Shown: piece after piece, positions 1 through 9,600 of the stretch
Position numbering within the stretch: the stretch's first letter is position 1
Layout of the letters: every line of letters begins with the position of its first letter
Assembly (NCBI RefSeq): GCF_030684675.1
Contig: NZ_JAUXXZ010000031.1
Coordinates: 38,047-102,046 of the forward strand
Origin: Daejeonella sp.
Lineage (GTDB): Bacteria; Bacteroidota; Bacteroidia; Sphingobacteriales; Sphingobacteriaceae
Reading direction: 5' to 3'
DNA: 64,000 bases
Program-made: the position numbers and the translations under genes
Notes under the pieces: generated by a model
What the model was told of the DNA's origin: nothing
The model's database searches: none
What the model saw: only the letters and a program-made list of their open reading frames with translations

Positions 1-1
1 G

Positions 2-907
2 ACTACTGTCGAAGCCGAGAATAATATACTGAATGGGATGGATTTAAAAGGGGGTAATGTTGTGACAACAGATCTTCATTATGCGCCAAGTTTATATGGT
101 TACAAGATGCGTGAGCAACGAGAGGGACTGGAATTGAGAATCATTAAACATAATGACTGGAAGTTTGATGTGAAGGATTTTGAAGGTGTGATCGATAAGA
201 ACACCAAATTAGTGGCTATCACGCTCGTTTCAAATGTGAATGGTTTTCTGATTAAAGACGTTCGGGCAATTGCTGATCTGGCTCATGCCAATGGAGCATT
301 GCTTTATGTGGATATTATTCAGGGTGTAGGTGCTGTGCCGGTGGATGTAAAAGCCATGGGAATTGATATGGCTGCCTGTTCTACCTTCAAATGGTTGATG
401 GGTAGTAAAGGTTTTGGGTTTATGTACGTCCGTAAAGATTTGCAGGACACCCGGGTTCTACCAACGCAACACCATGGAAGCTTAAATTTCAATTATGGCG
501 AATGGACAGATAACCCGGATTCAGCATTGGGCGAATTTGATTTCAAACCTACTACAGGTCCGGCAATGTATGAGGTTAGCTACCCCTCTTATGAAGGAGT
601 ATCCTGTGCCATCACCTCGATGAAATATATACACACTTTAGGGGTTGAAAATATCCGGAACCATGTTCGTACCCTAACAAGCCGTCTGGCAATAGAAATG
701 CCAAAGATTGGTTATCCTATGATCACACCTGAGGGCAATGAAAGTCCAATTATTGTTTTCAAAGCTAAAGATCCGGATGAGGCAATGAAAAAGCTTCGTG
801 CAGCCAAGATTAATGTGGCCATGCGTTTTGGAAATAAATTAAGACTCTCTCCATCAATTTATAACAATCAAGCGGATATCGATCGTATTTTGGATACACT
901 TTCCTAA
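2..907 (+). CDS. Class V aminotransferase-fold PLP enzyme (5' end outside window)
   Basis: The reading frame is open from base 2, so the N-terminus lies upstream. The visible part is the large and C-terminal domains of a cysteine desulfurase / isopenicillin-N-epimerase-like fold type I enzyme. The PLP-binding pieces are clear: YVDIIQG gives the Asp that contacts the pyridine nitrogen followed by Gln, and STFKWLMGSKG gives the Schiff-base lysine (codons at about 389-391). The C-terminal small domain ends with the RLSPSIYNN stretch usual in this family. The substrate cannot be read; racemase, lyase and desulfurase activities all occur in the family. It is separated from the next gene by about 540 bp, so it probably ends an upstream operon. 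Whether it has an export signal, as the SelA-like PLP enzymes in this window do, cannot be seen. Confidence 0.85.
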   Translation, partial: TTVEAENNILNGMDLKGGNVVTTDLHYAPSLYGYKMREQREGLELRIIKHNDWKFDVKDFEGVIDKNTKLVAITLVSNVNGFLIKDVRAIADLAHANGALLYVDIIQGVGAVPVDVKAMGIDMAACSTFKWLMGSKGFGFMYVRKDLQDTRVLPTQHHGSLNFNYGEWTDNPDSALGEFDFKPTTGPAMYEVSYPSYEGVSCAITSMKYIHTLGVENIRNHVRTLTSRLAIEMPKIGYPMITPEGNESPIIVFKAKDPDEAMKKLRAAKINVAMRFGNKLRLSPSIYNNQADIDRILDTLS

Positions 908-954
908 AACAGGTAGGCTGTTCATTAAGAGTGGGGAATTGAATTAAAGCAGGA

Positions 955-1043
955 TGTCATCCCGACACAGGAGGGAACTTAGCGATTATGGATTAAATTT
1001 CGACTCCAATAAGCGAAGTTCCTTCACTTCGTTCTGGATGACA
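955..1043. repeat. Dispersed intergenic inverted-repeat element
   Basis: The element is bounded by TGTCATCC (955-962) and its exact reverse complement GGATGACA (1036-1043). The first 22 bases match the reverse complement of 61860-61881 with one difference. Its head (TGTCATYC) also recurs at 23792 and, in weaker form, at 60057. This fits a small non-coding interspersed repeat. Confidence 0.55.
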
Positions 1044-1395
1044 GGCTGGAAGGCTGCTCAGCAGGAAATATGTACTTGCCGCACTGTAATCTTGCAACCT
1101 GCCCTTCTGCAGTTAAGGGAAATCGATATTGAATTGACAATAAGTCATTTTTTAAAATAGGTTTACAAATTAAATTTCAGGTCAGAGTTTAGGGAATATA
1201 ACGATAATTTTCGATGTGAAAATTGCCGTTTTTTTTGGTTGGTAGTCTTAGATAGGGGACTATCAAGATTTAATTCTGTTTTTAAATTGTGATTTTTACT
1301 TTTTATACAACCTCTTTAAACTATAGATTCATATTCTTGTTAAGAATGTAGTCTAAATTTCCCTTACTTACAGGATTTTAGCATCAATATTTAAT

Positions 1396-1403
1396 TATCT
1401 TTG
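1396..1403 (+). promoter_or_regulatory. Candidate Bacteroidota -7 promoter element
   Basis: TATCTTTG fits the Bacteroidota primary sigma consensus TAnnTTTG and lies 43 bases before the sulfatase start at 1447. No good TTTG -33 box is present at the expected distance, so the call rests on the -7 element alone. Confidence 0.35.
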
Positions 1404-1446
1404 GTGGCTTGCATTCGAAAATGAATGTTTTATATAACTTGTCACA

Positions 1447-3036
1447 ATGAAAAATTTCTCTGTAAATAGTATTCGCTATAAGTTTAAAGTAACACTTTTT
1501 ACAGGTGTTGCTTTTTTTATACTTGCAAATTCAGAATTTGCATGGGCTCAGTCTCCAAATCCTGGTTCTAAACCCAATATTATCTTTCTTGCAATAGATG
1601 ATTTGAACGATTGGATTAACCCACCCGGACTGGGAGGATTACCAGGATTAAAAACTCCGAATTTCGATCGGTTGAGAAAAATGTCAATGTCTTTTACCAA
1701 TGCACATATTCCATCGCCTGCCTGTGCACCTTCAAGGGTGTCTATCATGACAGGTGTTAGTCCGGCAAGATCTGGAGTTACGGGTTGGAAGCATCCTGAC
1801 TGGCGAAAAGTCCCAGCACTGAGTACTTTGTTAACTATGGAACAATTTTTTAAGGAAAAAGGTTATAAAACCCTTGCGGGGGGTAAAATCTACCATACCT
1901 TATCTCCTCCAAGGTCAACAATAAATCAATCGGAAGGCAAAGGATGGGATTTTTATTACCCTGGTTTAAGAATTCCGGTTCCGTTTCAGGTCAGAGCACC
2001 TGAGGAAATTATTTCTCCCAAAAATTTTAAAGGCAAACAGCCCGATTATTTTACATGGGGGCCAATTGCACTGGATGATGATTATATGGCCGATTTTCAA
2101 ATCGCAGAATGGGCAAATTATGAGCTTAGCCAAAAACATGATAAGCCTTTGTTTTTAGCTGTCGGATTGACTAAACCTCATGATCCATGGGAGGTACCTC
2201 AAAAATATTTTGATATGTACCCACTTGCCAATGTGCCTGACCTGCCATTTAAGGAGGATGATTTAGAGGATTCATTTATCCACGGAAGAAGAGCACTCCA
2301 TCGCTTTATCACTGATAATAATCAGCTTAAGAAAGTGTTGCAAGCCTACATGGCTACCATATCATTTACCGATGCAATGCTAGGGAAATTTTTGGATGGG
2401 ATGGAAAAAACAGGTTACCTGAAAAATTCAATTATTGTAGTTTGGTCGGATCATGGAATGCATATGGGCGAAAAGGAAAATTGGGAAAAATTTACGCTTT
2501 GGGAGCGTTCTACGAGAGCTCCTCTGTTTATTATGGCACCGGGGGTAACTAAACCTGGCTCAACTACCCATGTTCCGGTTTCTATGATGGACATGTTTCC
2601 TACGCTTGCTGAACTGGCCGGCGAGAAAATTCCGGAATACTGTGATGGGGAAAGCTTAGTTCCAATGCTTAAACTGGAGAGATTTGATCATAAACCTGCA
2701 TTTACAGCTTATTTTATGAATGAGCAGGGTGGCGCAAATTCTGGTGATGGATACACCATCCGCACCAATAAGTATCGTTATATCTATTATCCATTTATTA
2801 ATCTGGAAGAACTTTATGATCATCAAGTTGATCCAAATGAATGGAATAATATAGCTTATAAAGCTTCCAGTAAATCAGTGATACAGGAACAAAGAAAACT
2901 CTTATTGGATCGGGTGCCGGGATTGTCATGGACTAATGCGGCACCTAAGGGATATACCATCGGTAAGGATGGAAGTGTTAAGAAAGATGGCTATGTAAAA
3001 ATAGCAGATCTTAAAGAGATGAAATGGGGACTTTAA
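1447..3036 (+). CDS. Secreted sulfatase, iduronate-2-sulfatase-like
   Basis: A 529-residue type I sulfatase that hydrolyses sulfate esters on sugars. A Sec signal peptide covers about residues 1-35 (hydrophobic core then FAWAQS). Active-site pieces: the metal-binding pair D51-D52 in AIDDLNDW; the sulfatase signature C93-A-P-S-R97, whose Cys is converted to formylglycine; K-IYH near 146; and SDHGMHMGEKENWEK with the Asp/His metal ligands. The DDLNDW start and the HMGEKENWEKFTLWE segment are the style of iduronate-2-sulfatase and its bacterial relatives, so a uronate or related glycosaminoglycan/algal substrate is plausible but not proven. Its stop codon overlaps the next gene (TAATG), which encodes the FGE that would activate it; the two are surely co-translated. 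Confidence 0.9.
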   Translation: MKNFSVNSIRYKFKVTLFTGVAFFILANSEFAWAQSPNPGSKPNIIFLAIDDLNDWINPPGLGGLPGLKTPNFDRLRKMSMSFTNAHIPSPACAPSRVSIMTGVSPARSGVTGWKHPDWRKVPALSTLLTMEQFFKEKGYKTLAGGKIYHTLSPPRSTINQSEGKGWDFYYPGLRIPVPFQVRAPEEIISPKNFKGKQPDYFTWGPIALDDDYMADFQIAEWANYELSQKHDKPLFLAVGLTKPHDPWEVPQKYFDMYPLANVPDLPFKEDDLEDSFIHGRRALHRFITDNNQLKKVLQAYMATISFTDAMLGKFLDGMEKTGYLKNSIIVVWSDHGMHMGEKENWEKFTLWERSTRAPLFIMAPGVTKPGSTTHVPVSMMDMFPTLAELAGEKIPEYCDGESLVPMLKLERFDHKPAFTAYFMNEQGGANSGDGYTIRTNKYRYIYYPFINLEELYDHQVDPNEWNNIAYKASSKSVIQEQRKLLLDRVPGLSWTNAAPKGYTIGKDGSVKKDGYVKIADLKEMKWGL

Positions 3037-4172
3037 TGATAAGGGTTTTTAAAACATTTTTAGCGAATCAGCTTATTAACACGGCAAAAGTTTGTTTCAG
3101 TCTGTTTTTAGGCTTGTTTTGCCTGTTTGTATTTAGTTCATGTAATCAGGAAGCAAAAACAGGTTCGATCGAGAATAAATCTGTTGGAAAGGGTTCAGTC
3201 TATAAGACCCTTGATCAGATTACTTTTAATGGAGATACCTCTAATACCGGAATGGTTTCAATTCCGGGTGGAGTATTTATGATGGGTGCCGATAATGATC
3301 AGGCAGATAAAGATGAGTATCCAAAGCATAAAGTGATTTTAGACCCGTTCTGGATCGATCAGCATGAGGTTACGAATGATCAGTTTGCCAAATTCATAGA
3401 AAGTACAGGCTATGTAACTACAGCCGAACGCAAACCCGACTGGGAGGAATTGAAAAAGCAATTGCCACCCGGAACACCAAAGCCAGATGAGTCCTTACTG
3501 GTTGCGGCCTCGCTGGTATTCACACCCCAAAAACAGGAGGTTGACCTCAATGATTATTCTCAGTGGTGGGCATGGGTTCCAGGAGCCAGTTGGAAGCACC
3601 CTGAGGGCCCAGACAGTAATATTGATGGCAAAGGCAATTACCCTGTAATCCATGTTAGCTGGGACGATGCTATGGCCTATTGCAAGTGGGCAGGAAAACG
3701 TTTACCAACTGAGGCCGAATGGGAGTATGCCTCCAGAGGAGGACTGAACAATAAAATTTATCCCTGGGGTGATGAGCATATTAATAAGGGAAAGGCCAAA
3801 GCAAATACTTGGGAGGGGAGCTTTCCATACAAGAATACTGCATTTGATACTTTCACAGGTATTGCTCCGGTTAAATCATTTACTCCAAATGGATATGGAT
3901 TGTATGATATGGCAGGAAACGTGTGGGAATGGTGTCTGGATAAATACCGGAATGATTATTACCAGAGTATAAACAATTCCGATGGTATCAAAAATCCTCA
4001 GGGTCCGGCAGATAGTTTTGATCCCGATGAACCCTATACTCCTAAGAGGGTATCAAGAGGAGGCTCTTTTATGTGCAATGAAAGTTATTGTTCCGGGTAC
4101 CGTGTTGCCCGCCGAATGAAAAGCTCTCCTGACTCTGGTATGAGTAATCTGGGTTTCAGATGTGCCAAATAA
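3036..4172 (+). CDS. Lipoprotein formylglycine-generating enzyme (SUMF1/FGE family)
   Basis: A 378-residue protein (an in-frame ATG at 3024 would add four residues). I prefer 3036 because it overlaps the sulfatase stop as TAATG. A signal peptide ends in the lipobox VFSSC (Cys36), so the enzyme is probably anchored outside the cytoplasmic membrane. The SUMF1 domain starts at MVSIPGGVFMMGAD and runs to the C-terminal NLGFRC. The decisive motif is RGGSFMCNESYC: Cys347 and Cys352 have the five-residue spacing of the copper-binding, catalytic Cys pair of human FGE (336/341), which many SUMF1 relatives lack. This supports a true O2/Cu-dependent sulfatase-activating enzyme rather than a generic SUMF1-fold lipoprotein. 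It sits between the sulfatase and a small Cys-rich lipoprotein in one transcription unit. Confidence 0.87.
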   Translation: MIRVFKTFLANQLINTAKVCFSLFLGLFCLFVFSSCNQEAKTGSIENKSVGKGSVYKTLDQITFNGDTSNTGMVSIPGGVFMMGADNDQADKDEYPKHKVILDPFWIDQHEVTNDQFAKFIESTGYVTTAERKPDWEELKKQLPPGTPKPDESLLVAASLVFTPQKQEVDLNDYSQWWAWVPGASWKHPEGPDSNIDGKGNYPVIHVSWDDAMAYCKWAGKRLPTEAEWEYASRGGLNNKIYPWGDEHINKGKAKANTWEGSFPYKNTAFDTFTGIAPVKSFTPNGYGLYDMAGNVWEWCLDKYRNDYYQSINNSDGIKNPQGPADSFDPDEPYTPKRVSRGGSFMCNESYCSGYRVARRMKSSPDSGMSNLGFRCAK

Positions 4173-4194
4173 TCTTTAAAGAAGAATTTTTATA

Positions 4195-4386
4195 ATGAAT
4201 TCTATGCTGTTCAGGAATATAATAATCGTCCTGATACCGGTCATTTTATTAGCCACATCATGCTCAGGTCCTATTTCTGAAAAACAGGCCAATAATGCAC
4301 CTGCAAGAGTTTTGAAAATTAAGAATTCAGTGCCAAGCTGTTGTTCAAAAAAACCATCCCGCTTTTCTGCCAAGCCAAAGCTTTAA
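4195..4386 (+). CDS. Small Cys-rich lipoprotein next to FGE
   Basis: A 63-residue protein starting 22 bp after the FGE gene in the same direction. It has a clear lipoprotein signal (hydrophobic segment ending LLATSC, Cys23) and a short basic tail with VPSCCSKKPSRFS. No family is recognised. Two features make it unlikely to be noise: the good lipobox and the position directly behind FGE. The tail has a vicinal Cys pair and a C..PSR arrangement that recalls the sulfatase signature C-x-P-x-R. A role in metal (copper) supply to FGE, or as an FGE partner, is only inference from context. Confidence 0.6.
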   Translation: MNSMLFRNIIIVLIPVILLATSCSGPISEKQANNAPARVLKIKNSVPSCCSKKPSRFSAKPKL

Positions 4387-4687
4387 TGAAATAGATTTCT
4401 TCCTTCATTGATTCATAAGAAATGATCTGCAATTTTGATTTGATTTTGAACTTGTCAACAGGGATTCTTAAGAAATTATGTATGGTTTTATATTATCATT
4501 TTCTGATATTTTTACATCCTTTTATAGGCATTTAATTGTCAGCTCTTAGCTTAGAAAATACTTCTGATTGTGTCTAAAGGACACTAAGTTTCAGTATCTA
4601 AAATATTACCCGGGTAATTTCTTCTGCTTGTTTTTATTTTTCACATTGGATTTTTATTTATTAATTTCGATTATATTAGTAGTTGAA
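4387..4687. other. Intergenic spacer before the first sigma factor
   Basis: About 300 AT-rich bases. No gene, repeat or clear hairpin was seen. It presumably holds the promoter for the sigma/FecR/SusCD operon, but I could not identify a convincing -33/-7 pair. Confidence 0.4.
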
Positions 4688-5245
4688 ATGTCTACGTATG
4701 CGGTATATTCTGATGGCGAGTTGCTCGATCTTTTAAGGTCAGGGGACAGGTCTGCATTTGCAGAAATATATAACAGGTACTGGAAGAATGTATTTACCGT
4801 TGCATCCAATAAAATTGGACAACTTGAGGAAGCAGAGGAAATCGTTCAGGACATTTTTATATCTCTCTGGAACAGAAGGGAAGAAATTGTTATTACCTCA
4901 AACCTCAATGCATATCTGTCAGTTTCTGCAAAATACCGTGTCATAAAGATCCTGGCAAAGAGAAACCAATACAATAAGTACGCTGTTCATAGTCAAAATG
5001 TTATTCCGATAACAGCCAATTCAACTGATGATTGGTTCGAGTTTGTGGAATTAAGATCAAGATTAGAAATTCTGGTCTCTAATCTTCCCGAAAAATGCCG
5101 CCTGATATATAAAGCAAGTCGCGAAGATGGTTATTCTCAAAGGCAAATTGCTGAAGAATTCGGAATTTCTGAGAAAACTGTTGAAGCGCATATCAGTAAA
5201 GCTCTGAAGTCTTTAAGAACAGGTTTAGGGCAGCTTTTCCTTTGA
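4688..5245 (+). CDS. ECF RNA polymerase sigma factor, FecI/SigW-like (locus 1)
   Basis: About 185 residues from the ATG at 4688. The frame is open further upstream, but the extra 40 residues are a hydrophobic stretch atypical of the family, so I reject the longer start. Region 2 is seen as FAEIYNRYWKNVF and EEIVQDIFISLWNRREEI. Region 4 is the helix-turn-helix GYSQRQIAEEFGISEKTVEAHI followed by SKALKSLR. In Bacteroidota such factors form transenvelope switches with a membrane FecR protein and an STN-containing SusC. All three components follow here in order, so it most likely drives SusC/SusD and the downstream genes on substrate sensing. Confidence 0.92.
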   Translation: MSTYAVYSDGELLDLLRSGDRSAFAEIYNRYWKNVFTVASNKIGQLEEAEEIVQDIFISLWNRREEIVITSNLNAYLSVSAKYRVIKILAKRNQYNKYAVHSQNVIPITANSTDDWFEFVELRSRLEILVSNLPEKCRLIYKASREDGYSQRQIAEEFGISEKTVEAHISKALKSLRTGLGQLFL

Positions 5246-5326
5246 TTCCATTTTTATCAAAAAATATTTTCATTCCCACTAAGGGATAGGCCAGGGTTGG
5301 GGGACTTGTATATAAAGACCCCTTTC

Positions 5327-6577
5327 ATGAAACCTTTAAGTTCAAACGAGCGATATCAGGAATTAGCCGAAAAATGGCTCAATAATACTATAAGTCCTCA
5401 GGAGAGCGAGGAGTTTCTTCAATGGTACAATAGCGGGCAGGAGAATGATATCTATATTCCCAGAGATTATGCTGAAAGTGATCAGGAGTTAAAAAGAAGA
5501 ATCTTTGCGGAGATAAACCACAATATTTCTGAGCCTATTCTCTCTCCATCCTATAGAATTCAATCATGGTTTGCAGCAGCGGCAGTAATTATAGCTGTTT
5601 TCGCTGCGGGCCTTTATTTCTCTTCAGAAACAAAGGAAACCAAACAATATGTTGCTGATAAATTAATTTCAGAGCCTACAACGGCTTCTCCTATAAGAGG
5701 GGTATCTCCGGTTTCTGAAGTTGAAGATCAAAAGCCTGTTGTGGTCATTGATATCGAAGCAGGCGAAAATAAGGCAATACTTACACTGGGTGACGGCTCG
5801 AAAATTATTTTGGATGATGCAAAGAATGGAATTCTTGCAAATCAGGGTGGAAATAGTGTTCTGAAGGCGGCAGAAGGTGAGGTCATCTATTCATTCCTGA
5901 GCGAAGTAAAAGATCCACTGACAGTAGATGAACATACTCCGGTTATTTATAATACAATAGAAACCCCAAAGGGAGGTAAATTTCAGATTAAGTTACCGGA
6001 TGGAAGTAAAGTTTGGTTGAATGCTGCCTCTTCACTTCGTTTTCCAACAGTATTCAATGGGTCCAAAAGGCAGGTTGAACTAAAAGGTGAGGCCTATTTT
6101 GAAGTATCACCGGATAAATCAAAAATATTTGAGGTCAATACCAGAAATCAGGTCGTACAGGTACTTGGAACACATTTTAATATCAATGCATATCTGGATG
6201 AACCAACTGTAAATACAACGTTACTGGAGGGTAGCGTAAGGGTCTCTGATCTGCGGACTAATATTTCTCAATTGCTCAAACCAGGGGAACAATCTCAGTT
6301 GAGTGAGCAGATCGAGGTGATAAATTTAAAAAACACCAACGAAGCTGTTGCCTGGAAAGAAGGTTATTTCCAGTTTGATGACGCGGATATAAAGACAGTC
6401 ATGAGGCAAATAGAACGCTGGTATGACGTATCGGTCGTTTATGAAGGAGATGTGCCCAATTATCGCTTTGGTGGTGAAATTGAAAGAAATTTAAGTCTGT
6501 TACAAGTACTTAAAGTATTGGAAAAAACAAAAGTTCATTTTCGTTTAGAGGGAAGGGAGGTTATAGTAATGCGATAA
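5327..6577 (+). CDS. FecR-type anti-sigma factor (locus 1)
   Basis: About 416 residues from the ATG at 5327. A TTG at 5297 is possible, but the ATG gives the usual short cytoplasmic start. An N-terminal sigma-binding region (about 1-80) is followed by one transmembrane helix (SWFAAAAVIIAVFAAGLYF, about 80-100). Next come the periplasmic FecR domain (TPKGGKFQIKLPDGSKVWLN through TTLLEGSVRV) and a C-terminal DUF4974-type domain that would touch the STN domain of SusC (from FDDADIKTVMRQIERWYD). It is the partner of the sigma factor 80 bp upstream. The short gap between them contains an AAGGGATAG motif that recurs at the second locus. Confidence 0.92.
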   Translation: MKPLSSNERYQELAEKWLNNTISPQESEEFLQWYNSGQENDIYIPRDYAESDQELKRRIFAEINHNISEPILSPSYRIQSWFAAAAVIIAVFAAGLYFSSETKETKQYVADKLISEPTTASPIRGVSPVSEVEDQKPVVVIDIEAGENKAILTLGDGSKIILDDAKNGILANQGGNSVLKAAEGEVIYSFLSEVKDPLTVDEHTPVIYNTIETPKGGKFQIKLPDGSKVWLNAASSLRFPTVFNGSKRQVELKGEAYFEVSPDKSKIFEVNTRNQVVQVLGTHFNINAYLDEPTVNTTLLEGSVRVSDLRTNISQLLKPGEQSQLSEQIEVINLKNTNEAVAWKEGYFQFDDADIKTVMRQIERWYDVSVVYEGDVPNYRFGGEIERNLSLLQVLKVLEKTKVHFRLEGREVIVMR

Positions 6578-6604
6578 AGATCTACGAAAGAACTAAAAAA
6601 CAAA

Positions 6605-6628
6605 CCAGAAGCGTTGGAGCGCCTCTGG
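6605..6628 (+). promoter_or_regulatory. Stem-loop in the susC leader (locus 1)
   Basis: CCAGA-a-GCG (6605-6613) pairs with CGC-c-TCTGG (6620-6628), giving an eight-pair stem with one mismatch and a six-base loop, about 65 nt upstream of the SusC start. A GC-rich hairpin occupies the same place in the second locus (45939-45964). It may set the ratio of FecR to SusC by processing or attenuation; this is inference. Confidence 0.45.
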
Positions 6629-6692
6629 TCATTGTTTAGCTAAAATAAAAATTGTTGCACAAAGATTATTTATTAACAAAACAAACAAATGT

Positions 6693-9600
6693 ATGAATTC
6701 TCTAACTAATAAAGAGTATTGTTTAGACATTACTCGGTCAAAAGTCTGCCATAAATCAGACGCCTTAGACCATACAGAGCAACATCAGATTGCTGATAAT
6801 CTGATAAAAAAGTCGCTTTACAAACAAATCGGACGGATTATGAAACTGACGTTCATTTTAATCATGGTTGCACTAATGAATGTCTATTCTAAAGGATATT
6901 CACAAAAAGTAACCCTTACGGGTAAACATGCCCCGCTGGAGGAGTTCTTCTCTACTATCAAGCAGCAAACGGGCTATGTGTTTTTTTATGACCTGAATCT
7001 GTTAAAAACAGCGAAGCCGGTAACCTTAAAAATAGTCGATACCGAATTATCGGAGGCTTTAGCTATTCTTTTTAATGATCAGCCATTGGATTACAGTATT
7101 GAGAATAAAACCATTGTAATCAGTGAGAAATTATCTGCAAAAGATAGAAAATCCCTGAAGAACATGAGTTTCATGCTTATGGATATCCGTGGTAAAGTTG
7201 TGGATTCAAAAGGAGAGACTCTCCCGGGTGTTAGTGTCCGTGTAAAGGGTACAGCTGTTGGAACAACGACAGATGCTCAGGGTAATTTCGTTTTGAATGC
7301 TCCTGATAATGGCACTCTGGTTTTTAGCTATATAGGTTATATAAGCCAGGAAGTTACTGTTAATAGCAGATCTACCATTAATGTAACTATGGTTGAAGAT
7401 TCACAAATGCTTGGAGAGGTTGTGGTAACTGCTCTGGGTATCGAAAGATCCTCTAAATCCTTAAACTATGCTGCACAGACTGTTAAAACAGCTGATCTTA
7501 ATCAGGCTAAAGAAACAAACCTGATCAATTCATTGGCTGGAAAAGTTGCCGGTGTAACTATTACCAAGAATGCAACCGGACCGGGTAGTTCTTCTAATGT
7601 GGTTTTACGTGGTCAACGCTCTGTATTCGGCAGTAACCAACCTTTATATGTTATTGATGGTGTTCCTATGGACAATACTAGTCGTGAGGTAGGTACAGGT
7701 GGTACACATGGAAGCCGGGATGGTGGAGATGGTATAGGTATGTTGAATAGTGATGATATTGAATCCATGACTATCCTTAAAGGTGCTTCAGCTGCGGCAT
7801 TATATGGAAGTGCGGGACAAAATGGTGCAATCATTATTACAACCAAAAGAGGAAAATCAGGTAAGATTACCGTTGATTATACCGGAAATACAACTGTTGA
7901 TCGCCCATTTATCCTTCCTGAAGTACAGGCAGAGTACGGACAAGGTGCTGGTGGTGTTTATAATGCAAACTCTGAAACTAGCTGGGGTCCAAAAATTACC
8001 GGGCAATCAGTTACTTTATGGAATGGAAAAACTACTTCTCTTCAGGGACAACCTGATCGTATAAAAGATTTTTATCGTGATGGCTCAAGTTTGACAAATA
8101 CAATAGGAATTAGTGGTGGTAGTGAGAAAATGCAAACCTATTTTTCATATGGTAATAATCAAGCGAAAGGTATTCTTCAAAACCATGTGTTAGACAGACA
8201 TAATTTTGATTTCAAGATCGATAATAGTATTACCGACAAACTTTCATTCTTCACAAAGCTAAGTTATATTGTTGAAGATGTTGATAATAAGCCCTTTACT
8301 GGTGAAAGAAATGATGCAACTGGTAGTATATATCATGCTCCGGCTTCCATTCCACTGAGTGAAATGCAGAATTACGAATATACTGATGTTTTGGGTAACC
8401 TTAGACAAAGCTATTGGCTTCCAGGCTCTATTTACCTGTCGAATCCATACTGGAAGATGAACAGGCAAGTGTTTTATGAGCAAAAGCGTCGTATGATTGG
8501 CCTGTTACAAGCAAAGTATAAGTTTACTAACTGGCTTGATTTTATGGTTCGTGGTAGTATGGATAGAACTGACGAAAATACTGAGAATATACAGTATAAT
8601 GATTCCTATGAACTTTCGGGAAATGGGAGCTATTATGAACTTTATTCCGGAAACAGAAGGTTTACCAATGTGGATGCATTACTTTCCTTTAAAAGAGACA
8701 TTACAAAGGATTTTAATTTAACCGGATATCTTGGAGGTTCAATTCAGGAAACCAAATATGAATCAATTAACACTCTTGCAAATGGTCTGAATAAGCTTGA
8801 CTTCTTCTTTATGTCTAATGCGAAAAATCCAAGAACTACAAACGTAGTTGGCCAAACCCCTCAAGTACAGTCTGTGTATGGTACTTCAACCCTGTCATTT
8901 AAGGATTACCTTTATCTGGATGTAACTGCCAGAAATGATTGGTCTTCTGCTTTACCTAAGGCGAATCAGTCTTATTTCTATCCATCAGTAGGATTGACAG
9001 CTATAATAACAGATATGCTCGACTTGCCTAGCTGGATTTCTTATGGCAAGCTCAGGACTACCTACGCAAAAGCTGGTTTTGGTGGACAGCAATATTTGAC
9101 AGATAATTATTTTTCTGTAGGGGCTGGTGGCGCCATAAATACTCCTAGTGTTAGATCACTCGGGAATTATCAACCGGAAATTACTACTTCATTTGAAGCC
9201 GGATTAGACTGGCGATTCTTTACCAACCGGATAGGGCTTGATGTTACTTATTATAGATCTAATACTGAAAACCAGTTAATTGCTTTGGCTGTTCCAAATG
9301 CTACACTCTTTAGTTCTCAGTATATTAATGCCGGATTGATCAGGAATAGTGGAGTGGAAATTATGTTAAGCGGTGCGCCAGTTAGAAATCAGAATTTTTC
9401 TTGGGACATAATGGCTAACTTCTCTAAAAATGTGAATAAAGTTGTTGAGTTATCACCGAGATTAAAAACAGCTGTTTTAGGGGATGACAGACAGGTTCTC
9501 GAAACAGTTGAAGAAGGCAAGTCCTTTGGAGAAATGTATATGGCCGAATGGAGTAAAGATGCACAAGGCAGAAGGTTAGTTAGTCCTGCAGGTGTTCCAA

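Larger units (their letters stand above)
908..1446. other. Intergenic spacer with a dispersed repeat and a candidate promoter
   Basis: About 540 bp without a convincing gene. A short open frame at 954-1160 lies over a dispersed inverted-repeat element (see 955-1043) and has no recognisable protein. The second half is AT-rich, contains a TAGGGGA-type motif near 1252 and a Bacteroidota-like -7 box at 1396. Confidence 0.6.

Noticed and set aside
954..1160. 68-codon open frame after the aminotransferase
   Set aside because: It overlaps the TGTCATCC dispersed element, has no recognisable protein features and no operon context.
4568..4687. Longer start of the first sigma factor
   Set aside because: The added 40 residues are hydrophobic and not part of ECF sigma factors; the ATG at 4688 gives the normal start. 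The same applies to the GTG at 43827 for the second.
7783..8064. 93-codon frame inside the first SusC gene and similar short frames in other genes
   Set aside because: They are alternative-frame readings of well-supported coding regions without signal peptides, domains or spacing that suggest real genes.
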